The notes beneath the pieces are model-generated. The model was not told the DNA's origin. It worked only from the letters and a program-made list of their open reading frames with translations, and searched no databases. The position numbers and the translations under genes are program-made. Below are positions 26,475 through 35,148 of a stretch of DNA of 62,048 nucleotides, in pieces. Origin of the DNA: Falcatimonas sp. MSJ-15 (GTDB lineage: Bacteria > Bacillota > Clostridia > Lachnospirales > Lachnospiraceae); contig NZ_JAHLQC010000020.1 in assembly GCF_018918265.1 (NCBI RefSeq), forward strand, positions 1 through 62,048, read 5' to 3'. Position 1 is the first letter of the stretch. Every line of letters starts with the position of its first letter.

Positions 26475-27062
26475 TTACATATTATATTTTTCTACTGCTA
26501 TCCTTAGCTTCTTAATAAGGAGTTCTATTGCCACTGCATCTGCGTGTTTTGTTCTTGCTGCACATGCGTCTCTAAGTGTTTCCTCTAATTTTGGTGAATC
26601 TTCTGTTGGTTGTCTTCGTTCAAAATAGTTCTCTATCTGGTCTTTACATTCAGCCATAGTCAGGTTTAATTTTTTAGTAAATTTTTCGTGAACACTAGTA
26701 TATTTAATGTTTAAATCTGTTGCCACTTTGTGAATTCCAGCTGTTACACATCTTCTAATTCCTACGATTTTATCATTCTGATTAGATGTAGTTGTATTAT
26801 TTAGACCATCTTCCATGTCAATACTTGACATTTCCTGTATGTTATTACTTGTATTATGCGTTACAATGTTATTTTTTCTTGATGACTTTGGATTAGCACT
26901 TACATATTCTGCTACATATTCAAGTACTGCTACTATCTGTTTAATTGAACTGCTGCAACCTGAAGTATCAATCTCTTGTTCTGTATTGTCTGATTTACGG
27001 ACAGTTTCTACACTTCCATCATCATATACATACATCTCATACGTTGCTATTAATCTTCTCAT
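26475..27062 (-). CDS. Uncharacterised protein
   Basis: A 195-residue protein I do not recognise. An N-terminal segment MRRLIATYEMYVYDDGSVET (about 1-20) looks like beta structure. A Ser/Asn-rich linker (about 57-97) follows. Then a helical C-terminal domain with VATDLNIKYTSVHEKFTKKL near 113-132, which could be a helix-turn-helix, and a region rich in Glu, Lys and Ala. No signal peptide or membrane helix. A ribosome binding site (GAGG) precedes the ATG. It is a single gene between lacI and the broken toxin-antitoxin locus; such position and composition fit an accessory gene. A palindrome overlaps the probable -10. Confidence 0.65.
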   Translation of the reverse strand: MRRLIATYEMYVYDDGSVETVRKSDNTEQEIDTSGCSSSIKQIVAVLEYVAEYVSANPKSSRKNNIVTHNTSNNIQEMSSIDMEDGLNNTTTSNQNDKIVGIRRCVTAGIHKVATDLNIKYTSVHEKFTKKLNLTMAECKDQIENYFERRQPTEDSPKLEETLRDACAARTKHADAVAIELLIKKLRIAVEKYNM

Positions 27063-27108
27063 ATTAGTTCCTCACTTTCTTTTCTCATTCATAGAGAATT
27101 ACATTAAA

Positions 27109-27129
27109 CTTCACATGAATTATATGAAG
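27109..27129 (-). promoter_or_regulatory. Operator-like palindrome over a -10 box
   Basis: CTTCA-N11-TGAAG (extended to CTTCACAT/ATATGAAG with mismatches) encloses TATAAT on the minus strand, about 50 bp upstream of the uncharacterised gene. A repressor bound here would block that promoter. The -35 is poor. Confidence 0.35.
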
Positions 27130-27185
27130 GGTATAAAAAATTACATATAATAGTTGTTCGGGTTAGTATACTTGCTATGGAATTA

Positions 27186-27230
27186 AGTTAAATTATTAAA
27201 GCCATCTTTTGATGGCTCTAATAATTTAAC
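27186..27230. terminator. Large hairpin downstream of the doc remnant
   Basis: Near-perfect arms AGTTAAATTATTAAAGCCATC and their inverse (one mismatch) around a 3-nt loop, about 20 bp each. No strong U-tract follows on either strand, so terminator function is possible but weak. Confidence 0.5.
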
Positions 27231-27274
27231 TCGGTATATATTATTCATTTTATAGTTGCATATAATCTTATGCA

Positions 27275-27652
27275 TTATTTTTGATGACTTATAATCCATT
27301 GCAATATATCCTCCGCACCTATTTTGCCAGATGCCAAATCAAGGATGGTGTCACTCAGTTCTTTCTGTGTATATGAAAGTTCATAACCATTTAATGCTAA
27401 GAACACTAACATTACATGTGTGCCTAATCTTTTGTTTCCATCTACCATAGGATGATTCTTTACAATCCCAAAGCAAATCTGTGCTGCTTTTGCCTGTATG
27501 CTTGGATACAATTCTTCGTCTCCAAATGACTAAAATGGATTAGCCAATGCTGAATCTAACATACCATCATCACGAATGCCATTACTACCGCCCGTAGCTT
27601 CAATCAGTCGCTGATGAAGTAAAATAACCTGCTCTTTGCTCAATCTTATCAT
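27275..27652 (-). pseudogene. doc: Doc/Fic-type toxin gene with an in-frame amber codon
   Basis: Read from the ATG at 27652 the frame gives a full 125-codon Doc toxin: MIRLSKEQVILLHQ at the front, then LDSALANPF, a TAG at codon 41 (27530-27532), then SFGDEELYPSIQ and the Fic motif HPMVDGNKR. Relatives read ANPFQSFG or ANPFQTFG here, so the amber most simply comes from one CAG-to-TAG change. Everything downstream is intact. The ATG overlaps the antitoxin stop by ATGA, the normal coupling. A downstream start would give only the last 78 residues with the Fic motif but without the N-terminal helices. Doc proteins phosphorylate EF-Tu. Confidence 0.88.
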
Positions 27653-27891
27653 TTGGCAAGTACCTCATAAGCCTCCATATTCTGTTTGATAAGACGCTCT
27701 GATACAGCAAACACATCCTCTGTAGATGCTATTTTTTCCTGCTCAGCTTTGCTAAAGTCAATTACAAGATATCTTGGCACATTATTTTTAAGAATAACCG
27801 CTGTGCCATGTTCGTCAACAACTCTGGCAACTTTTGAAAAATTCTGATTAGCTTCTGTTATAGAAATCATTGTATTTGTATCAATTGTCAT
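27649..27891 (-). CDS. phd: Phd/YefM family antitoxin
   Basis: An 80-residue antitoxin: the N-terminal Phd fold (ISITEANQNFSKVARVVDE, then GTAVILKNNVPRYLVIDF) binds the operator as a dimer, and the C-terminal helix (ISAS-like to SERLIKQNMEAYEVLAK) would cover the toxin. The ATG at 27891 has GGGG at about eight bases; a GTG three codons up is the alternative. It overlaps the doc frame by 4 bp. A near-consensus promoter is directly upstream. The gene is intact although its toxin is broken, as expected where the antitoxin is harmless or still useful as a regulator. Confidence 0.88.
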   Translation of the reverse strand: MTIDTNTMISITEANQNFSKVARVVDEHGTAVILKNNVPRYLVIDFSKAEQEKIASTEDVFAVSERLIKQNMEAYEVLAK

Positions 27892-27915
27892 AATATGCAC
27901 CCCACTTTCATTTAT

Positions 27916-27944
27916 ATTATACGCATATTATAGGATAAATACAA
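27916..27944 (-). promoter_or_regulatory. phd-doc promoter
   Basis: TTGTAT (27939-27944), 17-bp spacer, TATAAT (27916-27921) on the minus strand, 25 bp before the antitoxin start. TATAATAT occurs twice in direct repeat across the -10, a possible Phd binding element. Confidence 0.65.
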
Positions 27945-27971
27945 CCTATTTTCATAGCTAAACTATATGTT

Positions 27972-28017
27972 AAAAAAAGAAAACGGTCTTTTGACTATGT
28001 CAAAGACCGTTTTCTTT
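27972..28017 (-). terminator. Terminator of the rho-prfA region
   Basis: 16-bp arms AAAGAAAACGGTCTTT and AAAGACCGTTTTCTTT with a 10-nt loop; T7 follows on the minus strand. It lies 60 bp past the prfA stop. Confidence 0.9.
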
Positions 28018-28076
28018 ACAATTTTATTCAATTCATATATCTGGATACTTTTTTCGAAAGTCCATTAAAATTATTT

Positions 28077-29153
28077 TTATGCTTCCTCATTCATATTAGC
28101 AAGCTTAGCTGCCTGGTCGGCTGCTATTAAGCTATCAATTACTTCATCAAGATCTCCGCCTAATATATCATCAAGTCTATGAAGTGTAAGCTTGATTCTA
28201 TGATCTGTAACTCGTCCCTGTGGGAAGTTATATGTTCTAATCTTCTCTGAACGATCACCTGTACCAACCTGGCTTCTTCTTGCAGCTGCTTCTTCACTCT
28301 GTTTTTTCTCAAGTTCAAGTTCATATAATTTGGCACGTAATACTTTTAAGGCTTTCTCTTTATTCTTAATCTGAGACTTCTCATCCTGACATGAGATAAC
28401 AATACCTGTTGGAATATGTGTAAGACGTACAGCTGAGTCAGTTGTATTAACGCACTGTCCACCATTACCTGATGCTCTAAATACATCAATCTTACAATCA
28501 TTCATATCAAGTTCTACGTCAACTTCTTCTGCTTCCGGCATAATCGCAACAGTAATTGTTGATGTATGAATACGTCCCTGTGATTCTGTCTCCGGAACTC
28601 GCTGAACTCTATGAACACCACTTTCGTATTTTAACTTAGAATATGCACCCTGACCAGAGATCATGAATACAACTTCCTTAAATCCACCAATTCCATTCTC
28701 ATTAACACTTATAAGTTCACTCTTCCAACGGTTTCTCTCTGCATATTTTACATACATTCTATATATCTCATATGCAAATAATGCTGCTTCATCACCGCCT
28801 GCACCGGCTCTTATCTCTACGATTACGTTCTTATCATCGTTAGGATCTTTTGGAAGAAGAAGAATCTTAAGTTCCTGTTCAAGTTCTTCAATTCTTGCTT
28901 TTGAAGAATTAAGTTCTTCTTTGGCAAGTTCTCTCATCTCTTCATCTGACTCTTCTTCAAGCATTGCAAGACTGTCTTCAACTGCCTGTTTACATTCTTT
29001 ATACTCTTTATATGCTGTAACAATAGGAAGAAGATCATTTTGTTCTTTCATTAATTTACGAAAACGAGTCTGATCTTCAACTACAGCCGGATTACTTAAT
29101 TCAGCTGTGATATCTTCATATCTGATTAGCAAATCTTCTAATTTATCGTACAT
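28077..29153 (-). CDS. prfA: Peptide chain release factor 1
   Basis: Ends translation at UAA and UAG. The 358-residue protein has the peptidyl-hydrolase GGQ ([10 protein letters not shown], Gln methylated by PrmC) near 236, [15 protein letters not shown] before it, the [15 protein letters not shown] segment with the PxT-type codon-recognition tripeptide, and the C-terminal [19 protein letters not shown]. Upstream is prmC, whose product modifies it; the 37-bp spacing and shared direction indicate co-transcription. The start ATG at 29153 follows AAGGAA. Intact. Confidence 0.98.
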   Translation of the reverse strand: MYDKLEDLLIRYEDITAELSNPAVVEDQTRFRKLMKEQNDLLPIVTAYKEYKECKQAVEDSLAMLEEESDEEMRELAKEELNSSKARIEELEQELKILLLPKDPNDDKNVIVEIRAGAGGDEAALFAYEIYRMYVKYAERNRWKSELISVNENGIGGFKEVVFMISGQGAYSKLKYESGVHRVQRVPETESQGRIHTSTITVAIMPEAEEVDVELDMNDCKIDVFRASGNGGQCVNTTDSAVRLTHIPTGIVISCQDEKSQIKNKEKALKVLRAKLYELELEKKQSEEAAARRSQVGTGDRSEKIRTYNFPQGRVTDHRIKLTLHRLDDILGGDLDEVIDSLIAADQAAKLANMNEEA

Positions 29154-29190
29154 ATTTCATTTCCTTTCTAACTAACATCTCACTCGCACA

Positions 29191-30024
29191 TTATAATCTA
29201 CCTTTAACTATGCGGTCAAGACCTGCAAGATCTTTAATCACTTCTATTTCTTTATAATCATTCTGTCTCATGATCTGTACAACATCCGCTGCCTGATCAC
29301 ATCCTATCTCATATAGAAGAATTCCTCCACTCTTAAGATATGACTTTGCTTTTTTTGTTATCTCTTTGTAAAAATAAAGACCATCTTCATGTCCACATAA
29401 TGCCATATATGGTTCTCTGTCTTTTACTTCACTATCAAGTTCTGCAATAACTTCCGGTCTTATGTAAGGTGGATTAGATACAATCACATTATATTGTTCC
29501 CTGACATTATCAAACAGATCACTCTTAATAATATCTACATTATCTATATCATTATACACAACATTATCTTTAGCTACTCTTACAGCACCATCTGACAAAT
29601 CTGCACCTGTGCCATGACTAATGTTACTATTCTTTGCAATAGCACATATTATGCATCCGGAGCCTGTACACATATCAAGTACTCTATCGCCATCTTTTAT
29701 ATAATGAAGTGCCTGCTCAACAAGTATCTCTGTATCAAATCTTGGAATAAGTACATTCTCATTAACTTTTATATCTATTCCATAGAATTCCTGATGTCCT
29801 GTTATATATTGTAATGGTTCATGTTCTGCACGTCTTGCTATAACTTCATTATATTGTTCTTCAAGCATACTGTCACATTCTTCCATAGATTCCATAAGAT
29901 ACTTAGTTCTTGACATTTTAGACACTTCTGACAGAAGTATCCACGCATCTGTCTTAGGATCTGCAATATCAGCTTTCTTAAGCACTTCTTCGCCATGCAT
30001 AAGTATATCTCTGTATCTACTCAT
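29191..30024 (-). CDS. prmC: Release-factor glutamine N5-methyltransferase
   Basis: Methylates the Gln of the GGQ motif in release factors. 277 residues: N-terminal helical domain, then the SAM-binding fold with VLDMCTGSGCIICAIA (about 117-132) and catalytic NPPY (VIVSNPPYIRPEVI, about 179-192). It overlaps the upstream DUF1385 gene by 8 bp and lies 37 bp before prfA, its target, the usual clostridial order. GGATGTGA upstream of the ATG lies inside the preceding gene. Confidence 0.97.
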   Translation of the reverse strand: MSRYRDILMHGEEVLKKADIADPKTDAWILLSEVSKMSRTKYLMESMEECDSMLEEQYNEVIARRAEHEPLQYITGHQEFYGIDIKVNENVLIPRFDTEILVEQALHYIKDGDRVLDMCTGSGCIICAIAKNSNISHGTGADLSDGAVRVAKDNVVYNDIDNVDIIKSDLFDNVREQYNVIVSNPPYIRPEVIAELDSEVKDREPYMALCGHEDGLYFYKEITKKAKSYLKSGGILLYEIGCDQAADVVQIMRQNDYKEIEVIKDLAGLDRIVKGRL

Positions 30025-30964
30025 ATTTCACATCCTCTATATTGATTCCATTATCATTAAGATAAGCTTTCCAGTCAAATACCTTTTCAACTGCTTTTAT
30101 CGCAACTTCTATCATATCATCTGTAGGTTCGCTTGTTGTAAGCATCTGAAGCCACATTCCCGGTCTGCTTAATATATCAACAATTCTTGATTCACTTTTT
30201 CCGGCAAGCCTTATGAATTCATATGACACTCCGGCAATTACAGGAACTAATAGAACTCTCACAATAACTCTTAATGCCGGTGAATCAACTCTTATAAAAA
30301 TAAAGAATATAATACTTATTATCATTACAACCAAAAGAAAACTTGTTCCACATCTCTTATGATGCTTTGATGACTTTCTTACATTCTCTACATTAAGCTC
30401 CATTCCATGCTCAATGCAATTAATACATTTATGCTCTGCACCATGATACATAAATACTCTTTTTATATCATTCATTCTTGAAATTAGGAATATGTATAGT
30501 AGAAAAATTATAAGTCTTATTACTCCTTCTAAAATTGCAAGTAACGTATTAGATACTATATATTTTTTAAACAGACTTGATACAAAATATGGCAAAACCA
30601 TAAATATCAATACTGCAAGTATTATCGAAATACATATTGTTATTCCAGACAATATACTGTCTAACTTGTCTCCAAATATTCTGCCTGCTGCTCTCTCAGC
30701 TTTACCCGGTTCTTCTTCATCTTCATAAAAACTGGCAGAATAGGTAAGTGTCTTCATACCTATTATAAGTGATTCAACAAAACTTGCAACACCTCTTAAA
30801 ATCGGTAATTTAAGTATTGCATATTTTTCCATAAGAGATACATATTCATGTTCAACTACTTCTATCGTATTGTCAGGCTTTCTCACTGCTATGGAATATT
30901 TGTCTTTATTCTTCATCATAATTCCTTCAATAACTGCCTGACCGCCAATTCCTGATGATCTCAT
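30017..30964 (-). CDS. DUF1385 family membrane protein
   Basis: A 315-residue integral membrane protein of unknown role, conserved beside prmC and rpmE in Firmicutes. The N-terminal GIGGQAVIEGIMMK is the family signature. It has about four or five helices (112-140, 145-180, 215-250) and a conserved YHGAEHKCINCIEHG segment at about 190 with His and Cys residues that could bind metal or form an active site. The ATG at 30964 is set by AGGAG at eight bases; the start six codons earlier has none. Overlaps prmC by 8 bp. Confidence 0.92.
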   Translation of the reverse strand: MRSSGIGGQAVIEGIMMKNKDKYSIAVRKPDNTIEVVEHEYVSLMEKYAILKLPILRGVASFVESLIIGMKTLTYSASFYEDEEEPGKAERAAGRIFGDKLDSILSGITICISIILAVLIFMVLPYFVSSLFKKYIVSNTLLAILEGVIRLIIFLLYIFLISRMNDIKRVFMYHGAEHKCINCIEHGMELNVENVRKSSKHHKRCGTSFLLVVMIISIIFFIFIRVDSPALRVIVRVLLVPVIAGVSYEFIRLAGKSESRIVDILSRPGMWLQMLTTSEPTDDMIEVAIKAVEKVFDWKAYLNDNGINIEDVKYE

Positions 30965-31020
30965 TTTAAATACTCCTGACATATATTATTTTACTGTTTG
31001 TTCATTAGTTATCTAAATTT

Positions 31021-31054
31021 AAAAATAGGTTGAGATTAATTACAACCTCAACCT
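31021..31054 (-). terminator. Terminator after rpmE
   Basis: Stem AGGTTGAG/CTCAACCT with a 12-nt loop and ATTTTT on the minus strand, 11 bp past the rpmE stop. It may separate rpmE from the DUF1385-prmC-prfA unit. Confidence 0.78.
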
Positions 31055-31065
31055 TATCTTTAATC

Positions 31066-31275
31066 TTATTTGTCTGAATTCATACCGTATTTTCTGTTGA
31101 ACTTATCTATACGTCCACGAGCTGATGCAGCTTTCTGCTGGCCTGTATAGAATGAATGACATTTTGAACAAATTTCAACGTGGATTGATTCCTTTGTTGA
31201 ACCTGTTACGAACTCATTACCACAGTTGCAAACAACCTTTGCCTGATAATAATTTGGATGGATACCTTCTCTCAT
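31066..31275 (-). CDS. rpmE: 50S ribosomal protein L31 (zinc-binding type)
   Basis: A 69-residue ribosomal protein starting [16 protein letters not shown]. The four zinc ligands are present as CNC (about 16-18) and CSKC (about 37-40), so this is the C+ form that also acts as a zinc store. The ATG at 31275 is preceded by AGAGGTG; a start 16 codons further up is not supported. It lies between rho and DUF1385, as in many Clostridia, with its own terminator. Confidence 0.97.
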   Translation of the reverse strand: MREGIHPNYYQAKVVCNCGNEFVTGSTKESIHVEICSKCHSFYTGQQKAASARGRIDKFNRKYGMNSDK

Positions 31276-31397
31276 TTTTTTCACCTCTTTAAAAAAAATC
31301 ATATGAAAATTGATATTAATCAATCTATTTCCAAGTATGTGCAGCCAAACGTTCAGTCTGCACCTTAATCAACAGCTTTCTTATTGTATCATAGTAC

Positions 31398-33536
31398 TTA
31401 TATATTTGCAAGTGTTTTTTTAACCATAGCAACAAATTCCTTGTTGTCATTTGTTCTTGCAAATATTTCAAGGACTTTTTCTACTGAATCTTCAGGTCTT
31501 AATGTACTGAATACTCTTCTTACTATAGCCATTGCTTCCTGTTCTGAGTCTGAAAGTAAAAGATCATCTCTTCTTGTTCCTGATTTTAACAGATCAAGTG
31601 CAGGGAAGATTCTCTTCTCTGAAAGCTTTCTGTCAAGAACAAGTTCCATATTACCAGTTCCTTTAAATTCTTCGAATACAACATCATCCATCTTACTTCC
31701 TGTCTCAACAAGTGCTGTTGCAAGAATTGTAAGACTTCCGCCTTCTCTCATATTACGGGCTGCACCAAAGAACTTCTTAGGTGCATTAAGTGCTGCCGGA
31801 TCAAGACCACCTGAAAGTGTTCTTCCACTTGCAGGAATTGTTATATTATAAGCTCTTGTAAGTCTTGTTATTGAATCAAGAAGTATTGTTACATCTTTTT
31901 TATGTTCTACAAGACGTTTTGCTCTCTCTAATACCATCTCAGATACTCTCTTATGATGTTCTGGTGTCTCATCAAATGTTGAATATATTACTTCAACATT
32001 TCTTCCTTCGATTGATTCCTTAATATCTGTTACTTCTTCCGGTCTCTCATCAATAAGAAGAATTATAAGATGCATATCAGGATTGTTAAGAGTTATTGAT
32101 CTTGCAATATCTTTTAATAATGTTGTCTTACCTGCTTTTGGTGGAGATACGATCATACCTCTTTGTCCTTTACCAATTGGTGCTATCATATCACATACTC
32201 TCATCGCAAGTGATGTTCGTGGACTTTCAAGTCTTATTCTCGCATTAGGGAATATTGGTGTAAGATCTTCAAAATTCTTACGATTCATTGCTTCTGCAGG
32301 ATCAAGTCCATTAATCTGTTTTACATATAAAAGAGCACTGAACTTCTCATTCTGTGTCTTAATTCTTGTTGTTCCTGTAAGAACATCACCAGTCTTTAAG
32401 TTGAATCTTCTTATCTGTGATGGTGATACATATACATCATTATCTCCTGGAAGATAATTAGCACATCTGATAAATCCATATCCATCTGATAATACTTCAA
32501 GGATTCCTTCTGCTGGATCTCCTTCAAGACTTTCTCTTGTATATTCCTGTCCATCTTTTCCAATGAATTTATCATTGTCTTTTGGTGTATAAGTCTTTTC
32601 TGGTTTTACTTCATTCTTTACAATATCTGTATTGTCTTGTTTTAATTCAGTTCTATAATCATTTTTTGATTCGCTGCGGTAATCAACTCGCTGGTCGTTA
32701 CGATAGTCATTTCTCTGGTCATTTCTATAATCAACTCTCTGATCGTTACGATAATCCATTCTCTGGTCGTTACGATAATCATTTCTTTGTTCATTGCGAT
32801 AGTCTGTTCTCTGGTCATTACGGTAATCATTACGATAATCAGCTCTTTGATCATTTCTATAATCATTTCTCTGGTCGTTGCGATAATCTCTCTGATCATT
32901 TCTATAATCATTTCTCTGGTCATTGCGGTAATCAGCTCTTTGATCATTTCTATAATCGTTTCTCTGGTCATTGCGATAATCTGTTCTTGAGTCGTTTCTA
33001 TAATTGTCATTTCTTGATGAAGGATATGTTCTGTATCCACCTCTTGTAACAGGCTCTGTTCTATTCATGTCTCTCTTAGGTGTTCTGGCTGTTCTTGTTG
33101 TTCTAACAGGTCTTGTCTCTTCTGTTGTAATCTCTGTCTGAACATATTCAGGTGTTGTTGATGTCTCAGCTCTTCTTGTAACCATAGTTCTTCTTGGGAG
33201 TTCTTCTATAACTGGCTCTGCTTCAGGAGTCTCAACTACTACATTTTCTACTTCTTTAACAGGATTTTTTCTAGGTCTTCCCGGTCCTCTCTTTACAGGT
33301 TTTTCTTCAACTGTCTCTGTTTTTGTCTCTGTAACAGCTTCTCTAACCTCTGTCTTCCTAGGTCTTCCTGGTCCTCTCTTTGCAGGTTTTTCTTTTTCTG
33401 CTGCTTTTCTTTCTGTAACTTCTAATATTCTATCAATGATTTCTTTTTTTCGCATTATAGTAAGATTTTTAATTCCATTCTCCTTTGCGATTGCTCTTAA
33501 ATCAACTAAAGACAGCGTCTCTAACTTCTCACGCAT
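31398..33536 (-). CDS. rho: Transcription termination factor Rho with long low-complexity insert
   Basis: Hexameric RNA helicase that ends transcription. At 712 residues it is about 290 longer than E. coli Rho. Order: Rho_N/SAP-like domain (1-45); disordered segment with two AT-hook-like KRGPGRPRK motifs (53-61, 82-90) and Glu/Thr-rich stretch; 16 degenerate copies of YRNDQRxD (178-300); RNA-binding cold-shock fold (about 335-410, GFIRCANYLPGDNDVYVSPSQIRRF); RecA-type ATPase with PPKAGKTT (465-472), ILLIDERPEEV and the Q/R-loop regions to the C-terminus. The core motifs are intact, so it should be active. The insert is rich in Tyr, Arg, Asn, Asp and Gln, the composition of phase-separating or prion-like segments. 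Confidence 0.97.
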   Translation of the reverse strand: MREKLETLSLVDLRAIAKENGIKNLTIMRKKEIIDRILEVTERKAAEKEKPAKRGPGRPRKTEVREAVTETKTETVEEKPVKRGPGRPRKNPVKEVENVVVETPEAEPVIEELPRRTMVTRRAETSTTPEYVQTEITTEETRPVRTTRTARTPKRDMNRTEPVTRGGYRTYPSSRNDNYRNDSRTDYRNDQRNDYRNDQRADYRNDQRNDYRNDQRDYRNDQRNDYRNDQRADYRNDYRNDQRTDYRNEQRNDYRNDQRMDYRNDQRVDYRNDQRNDYRNDQRVDYRSESKNDYRTELKQDNTDIVKNEVKPEKTYTPKDNDKFIGKDGQEYTRESLEGDPAEGILEVLSDGYGFIRCANYLPGDNDVYVSPSQIRRFNLKTGDVLTGTTRIKTQNEKFSALLYVKQINGLDPAEAMNRKNFEDLTPIFPNARIRLESPRTSLAMRVCDMIAPIGKGQRGMIVSPPKAGKTTLLKDIARSITLNNPDMHLIILLIDERPEEVTDIKESIEGRNVEVIYSTFDETPEHHKRVSEMVLERAKRLVEHKKDVTILLDSITRLTRAYNITIPASGRTLSGGLDPAALNAPKKFFGAARNMREGGSLTILATALVETGSKMDDVVFEEFKGTGNMELVLDRKLSEKRIFPALDLLKSGTRRDDLLLSDSEQEAMAIVRRVFSTLRPEDSVEKVLEIFARTNDNKEFVAMVKKTLANI
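32637..33005 (-). repeat. 24-bp coding repeat inside rho
   Basis: About 16 copies of a 24-bp unit coding YRNDQRxD, with one 21-bp and one 12-bp shorter copy. Third-position differences (CGT/CGC, AAC/AAT, GAC/GAT) between copies show age or selection on protein rather than recent slippage alone. The eighth residue of the unit varies among N, A, T, M and V. Confidence 0.93.
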
Positions 33537-33688
33537 AAATTTTCTCCTTTTTCCTATATGTTTATTTGATATTACGACTGATTTTTTTAGTAAATATATT
33601 GGGATCTTCCTCAGAAATTGAGCTGAATACTGAACCGCACATCATTTTTGAAATCATATCGCATATTAACTAAAATGTAAAGTATTTT

Positions 33689-34612
33689 TTAGATTTTTTC
33701 CAAAAAACTTTTTACTTTTGCTTCATACGCCTGCTTATCAACAACGTAACTCATAGTATGTCCAGCACCATCAACTATAAGCATATCCTTATCTGTCGGA
33801 CAACTTTCATATAATTCCCTTACCATATATGTAGGCACAAAGTCATCACTTCCACCATGTATAAATAATACAGGAATTTTAGCTTTTCTTAATGCACTTG
33901 TACTTTTATATTCTTTAAAACTGTATCCGGCAAATATCTTCGAGTATATGCTTGCTACTTTTATAAAAAATACTTTCACCGGAGTATTTCCAAGCACATT
34001 TTTAAATTCTTCTTCAATATCGGTAAATCCACAGTCTTCAATAACAGCTTTTACAATATCAGGAAGATTTCTTCCACATGCCATCATTACAGCCGCAGCT
34101 CCCATTGATGTTCCATGAAGAACAACTTTATGTTCCTTGCCAAACCTGCATTCTATATATTCACACCAGCTTACGCAGTCTAATGAGTCAAGCACTCCAA
34201 ATCCTGTATATCTGCCTTCGCTCTCGCCATGTGCTCTCATATCAACAATCAGCAGATTATACCCCATGTCCATATAGAATCTGTATTGCATGGCAAAATC
34301 TCTTATTGCAAGTCCTCTGAATCCATGAAAGACTATAAGTGTCTTATCAGAACTTTGTTCTCCAGCTTTATAAAAATTAGCATGAAGCATTAATTTATCA
34401 AATGATTCAATCTTAACTGATTCATGTGGCAGTGCTTTTAATTCATCATATTTTACTGTAAGTTCTGTCTTATATGGCATCCATTCCTTGCCAAGATTCA
34501 TCTCATCTTTTATTATGAATCTTCCTATAAAACGTTTGAACAGTACATAAGGTGTCAAAAAAGTTCCTATTGTTCCAAGAACTGCTGGAACTACAAATAG
34601 CTTCTTCTTCAT
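33689..34612 (-). CDS. Alpha/beta hydrolase, membrane-anchored
   Basis: A 307-residue serine hydrolase. The N-terminal stretch KKKLFVVPAVLGTIGTFLTPYVLF is a membrane anchor or uncleaved signal. The fold shows VFHGFRG (oxyanion), VDMRAHGES, nucleophile elbow HGTSMGAA, catalytic Asp in HGGSDDFVP and His in GAGHTMSY. The family (DUF-like cephalosporin-C deacetylase/BAAT-related) includes esterases and lipases; the substrate is unknown. The ATG at 34612 follows AAAGGAAG; the TTG six codons up is unlikely. It is a single gene upstream of rho in the same direction. Confidence 0.87.
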   Translation of the reverse strand: MKKKLFVVPAVLGTIGTFLTPYVLFKRFIGRFIIKDEMNLGKEWMPYKTELTVKYDELKALPHESVKIESFDKLMLHANFYKAGEQSSDKTLIVFHGFRGLAIRDFAMQYRFYMDMGYNLLIVDMRAHGESEGRYTGFGVLDSLDCVSWCEYIECRFGKEHKVVLHGTSMGAAAVMMACGRNLPDIVKAVIEDCGFTDIEEEFKNVLGNTPVKVFFIKVASIYSKIFAGYSFKEYKSTSALRKAKIPVLFIHGGSDDFVPTYMVRELYESCPTDKDMLIVDGAGHTMSYVVDKQAYEAKVKSFLEKI

Positions 34613-35148
34613 AGTACCGCTTCCTTTCAACTTCTCAACTCTTAATATGTATATATTATTTATCTCATATTAATCGGGATGTTTCTGTGCAGACATGCAT
34701 TTATGTATTACATGTATTCCTATTATTTTTTCTTATATAATCCAATTACATTAACTAATAAGATATCAGGTTATTTACCTTTATTTTCCAAATTATTATA
34801 TGTTTTATTTCGGAATTTATTCATTTTGCCAATCTATTATCAGTCTATATTTTATGCCTTGTTTTTTCATTATATACGCATTATTACGCAAGATCAAGCC
34901 CTCTTTATATTCTTTTTATAGAATTTTAGTTCTAACCATATATCATTTTTGTGTATATTTATACATTTTTTAGAACAATTCCTTCATTTAGGAAATTTCA
35001 TATTTTAATCATTGTATTCTCTTAATTCTATGTTATCTATCCTCTTTATAATTCTTCACTAAGTAAAAGTACTTGCTATGCATTTGCTATAATGATATGA
35101 TATATATAATTGTACTTATGTACACTAATCAGAAAGGATGTAGTATAA
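34613..35148. other. Gene-free spacer between divergent genes
   Basis: 536 bp of very AT-rich DNA. Apart from the malic enzyme promoter near its right end I see nothing definite. An 80-codon plus-strand frame at 34679-34921 is rich in Tyr, Phe, Leu and Ile, has no ribosome binding site and looks like chance. Confidence 0.6.
35073..35101 (+). promoter_or_regulatory. Likely malic enzyme promoter
   Basis: TTGCTA (35073-35078), 17-bp spacer, TATGAT (35096-35101), about 48 bp before the ATG. AGAAAGGATG then serves as ribosome binding site. Confidence 0.48.

Noticed and set aside
32582..33049. Long repeat-rich open frames on both strands inside rho
   Set aside because: They are shadows of the 24-bp repeat in other frames, with no ribosome binding sites, while the rho frame has full domain matches.
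34679..34921. 80-codon hydrophobic frame before the malic enzyme gene
   Set aside because: Composition is what T-rich DNA gives by chance; no ribosome binding site and no family resemblance.
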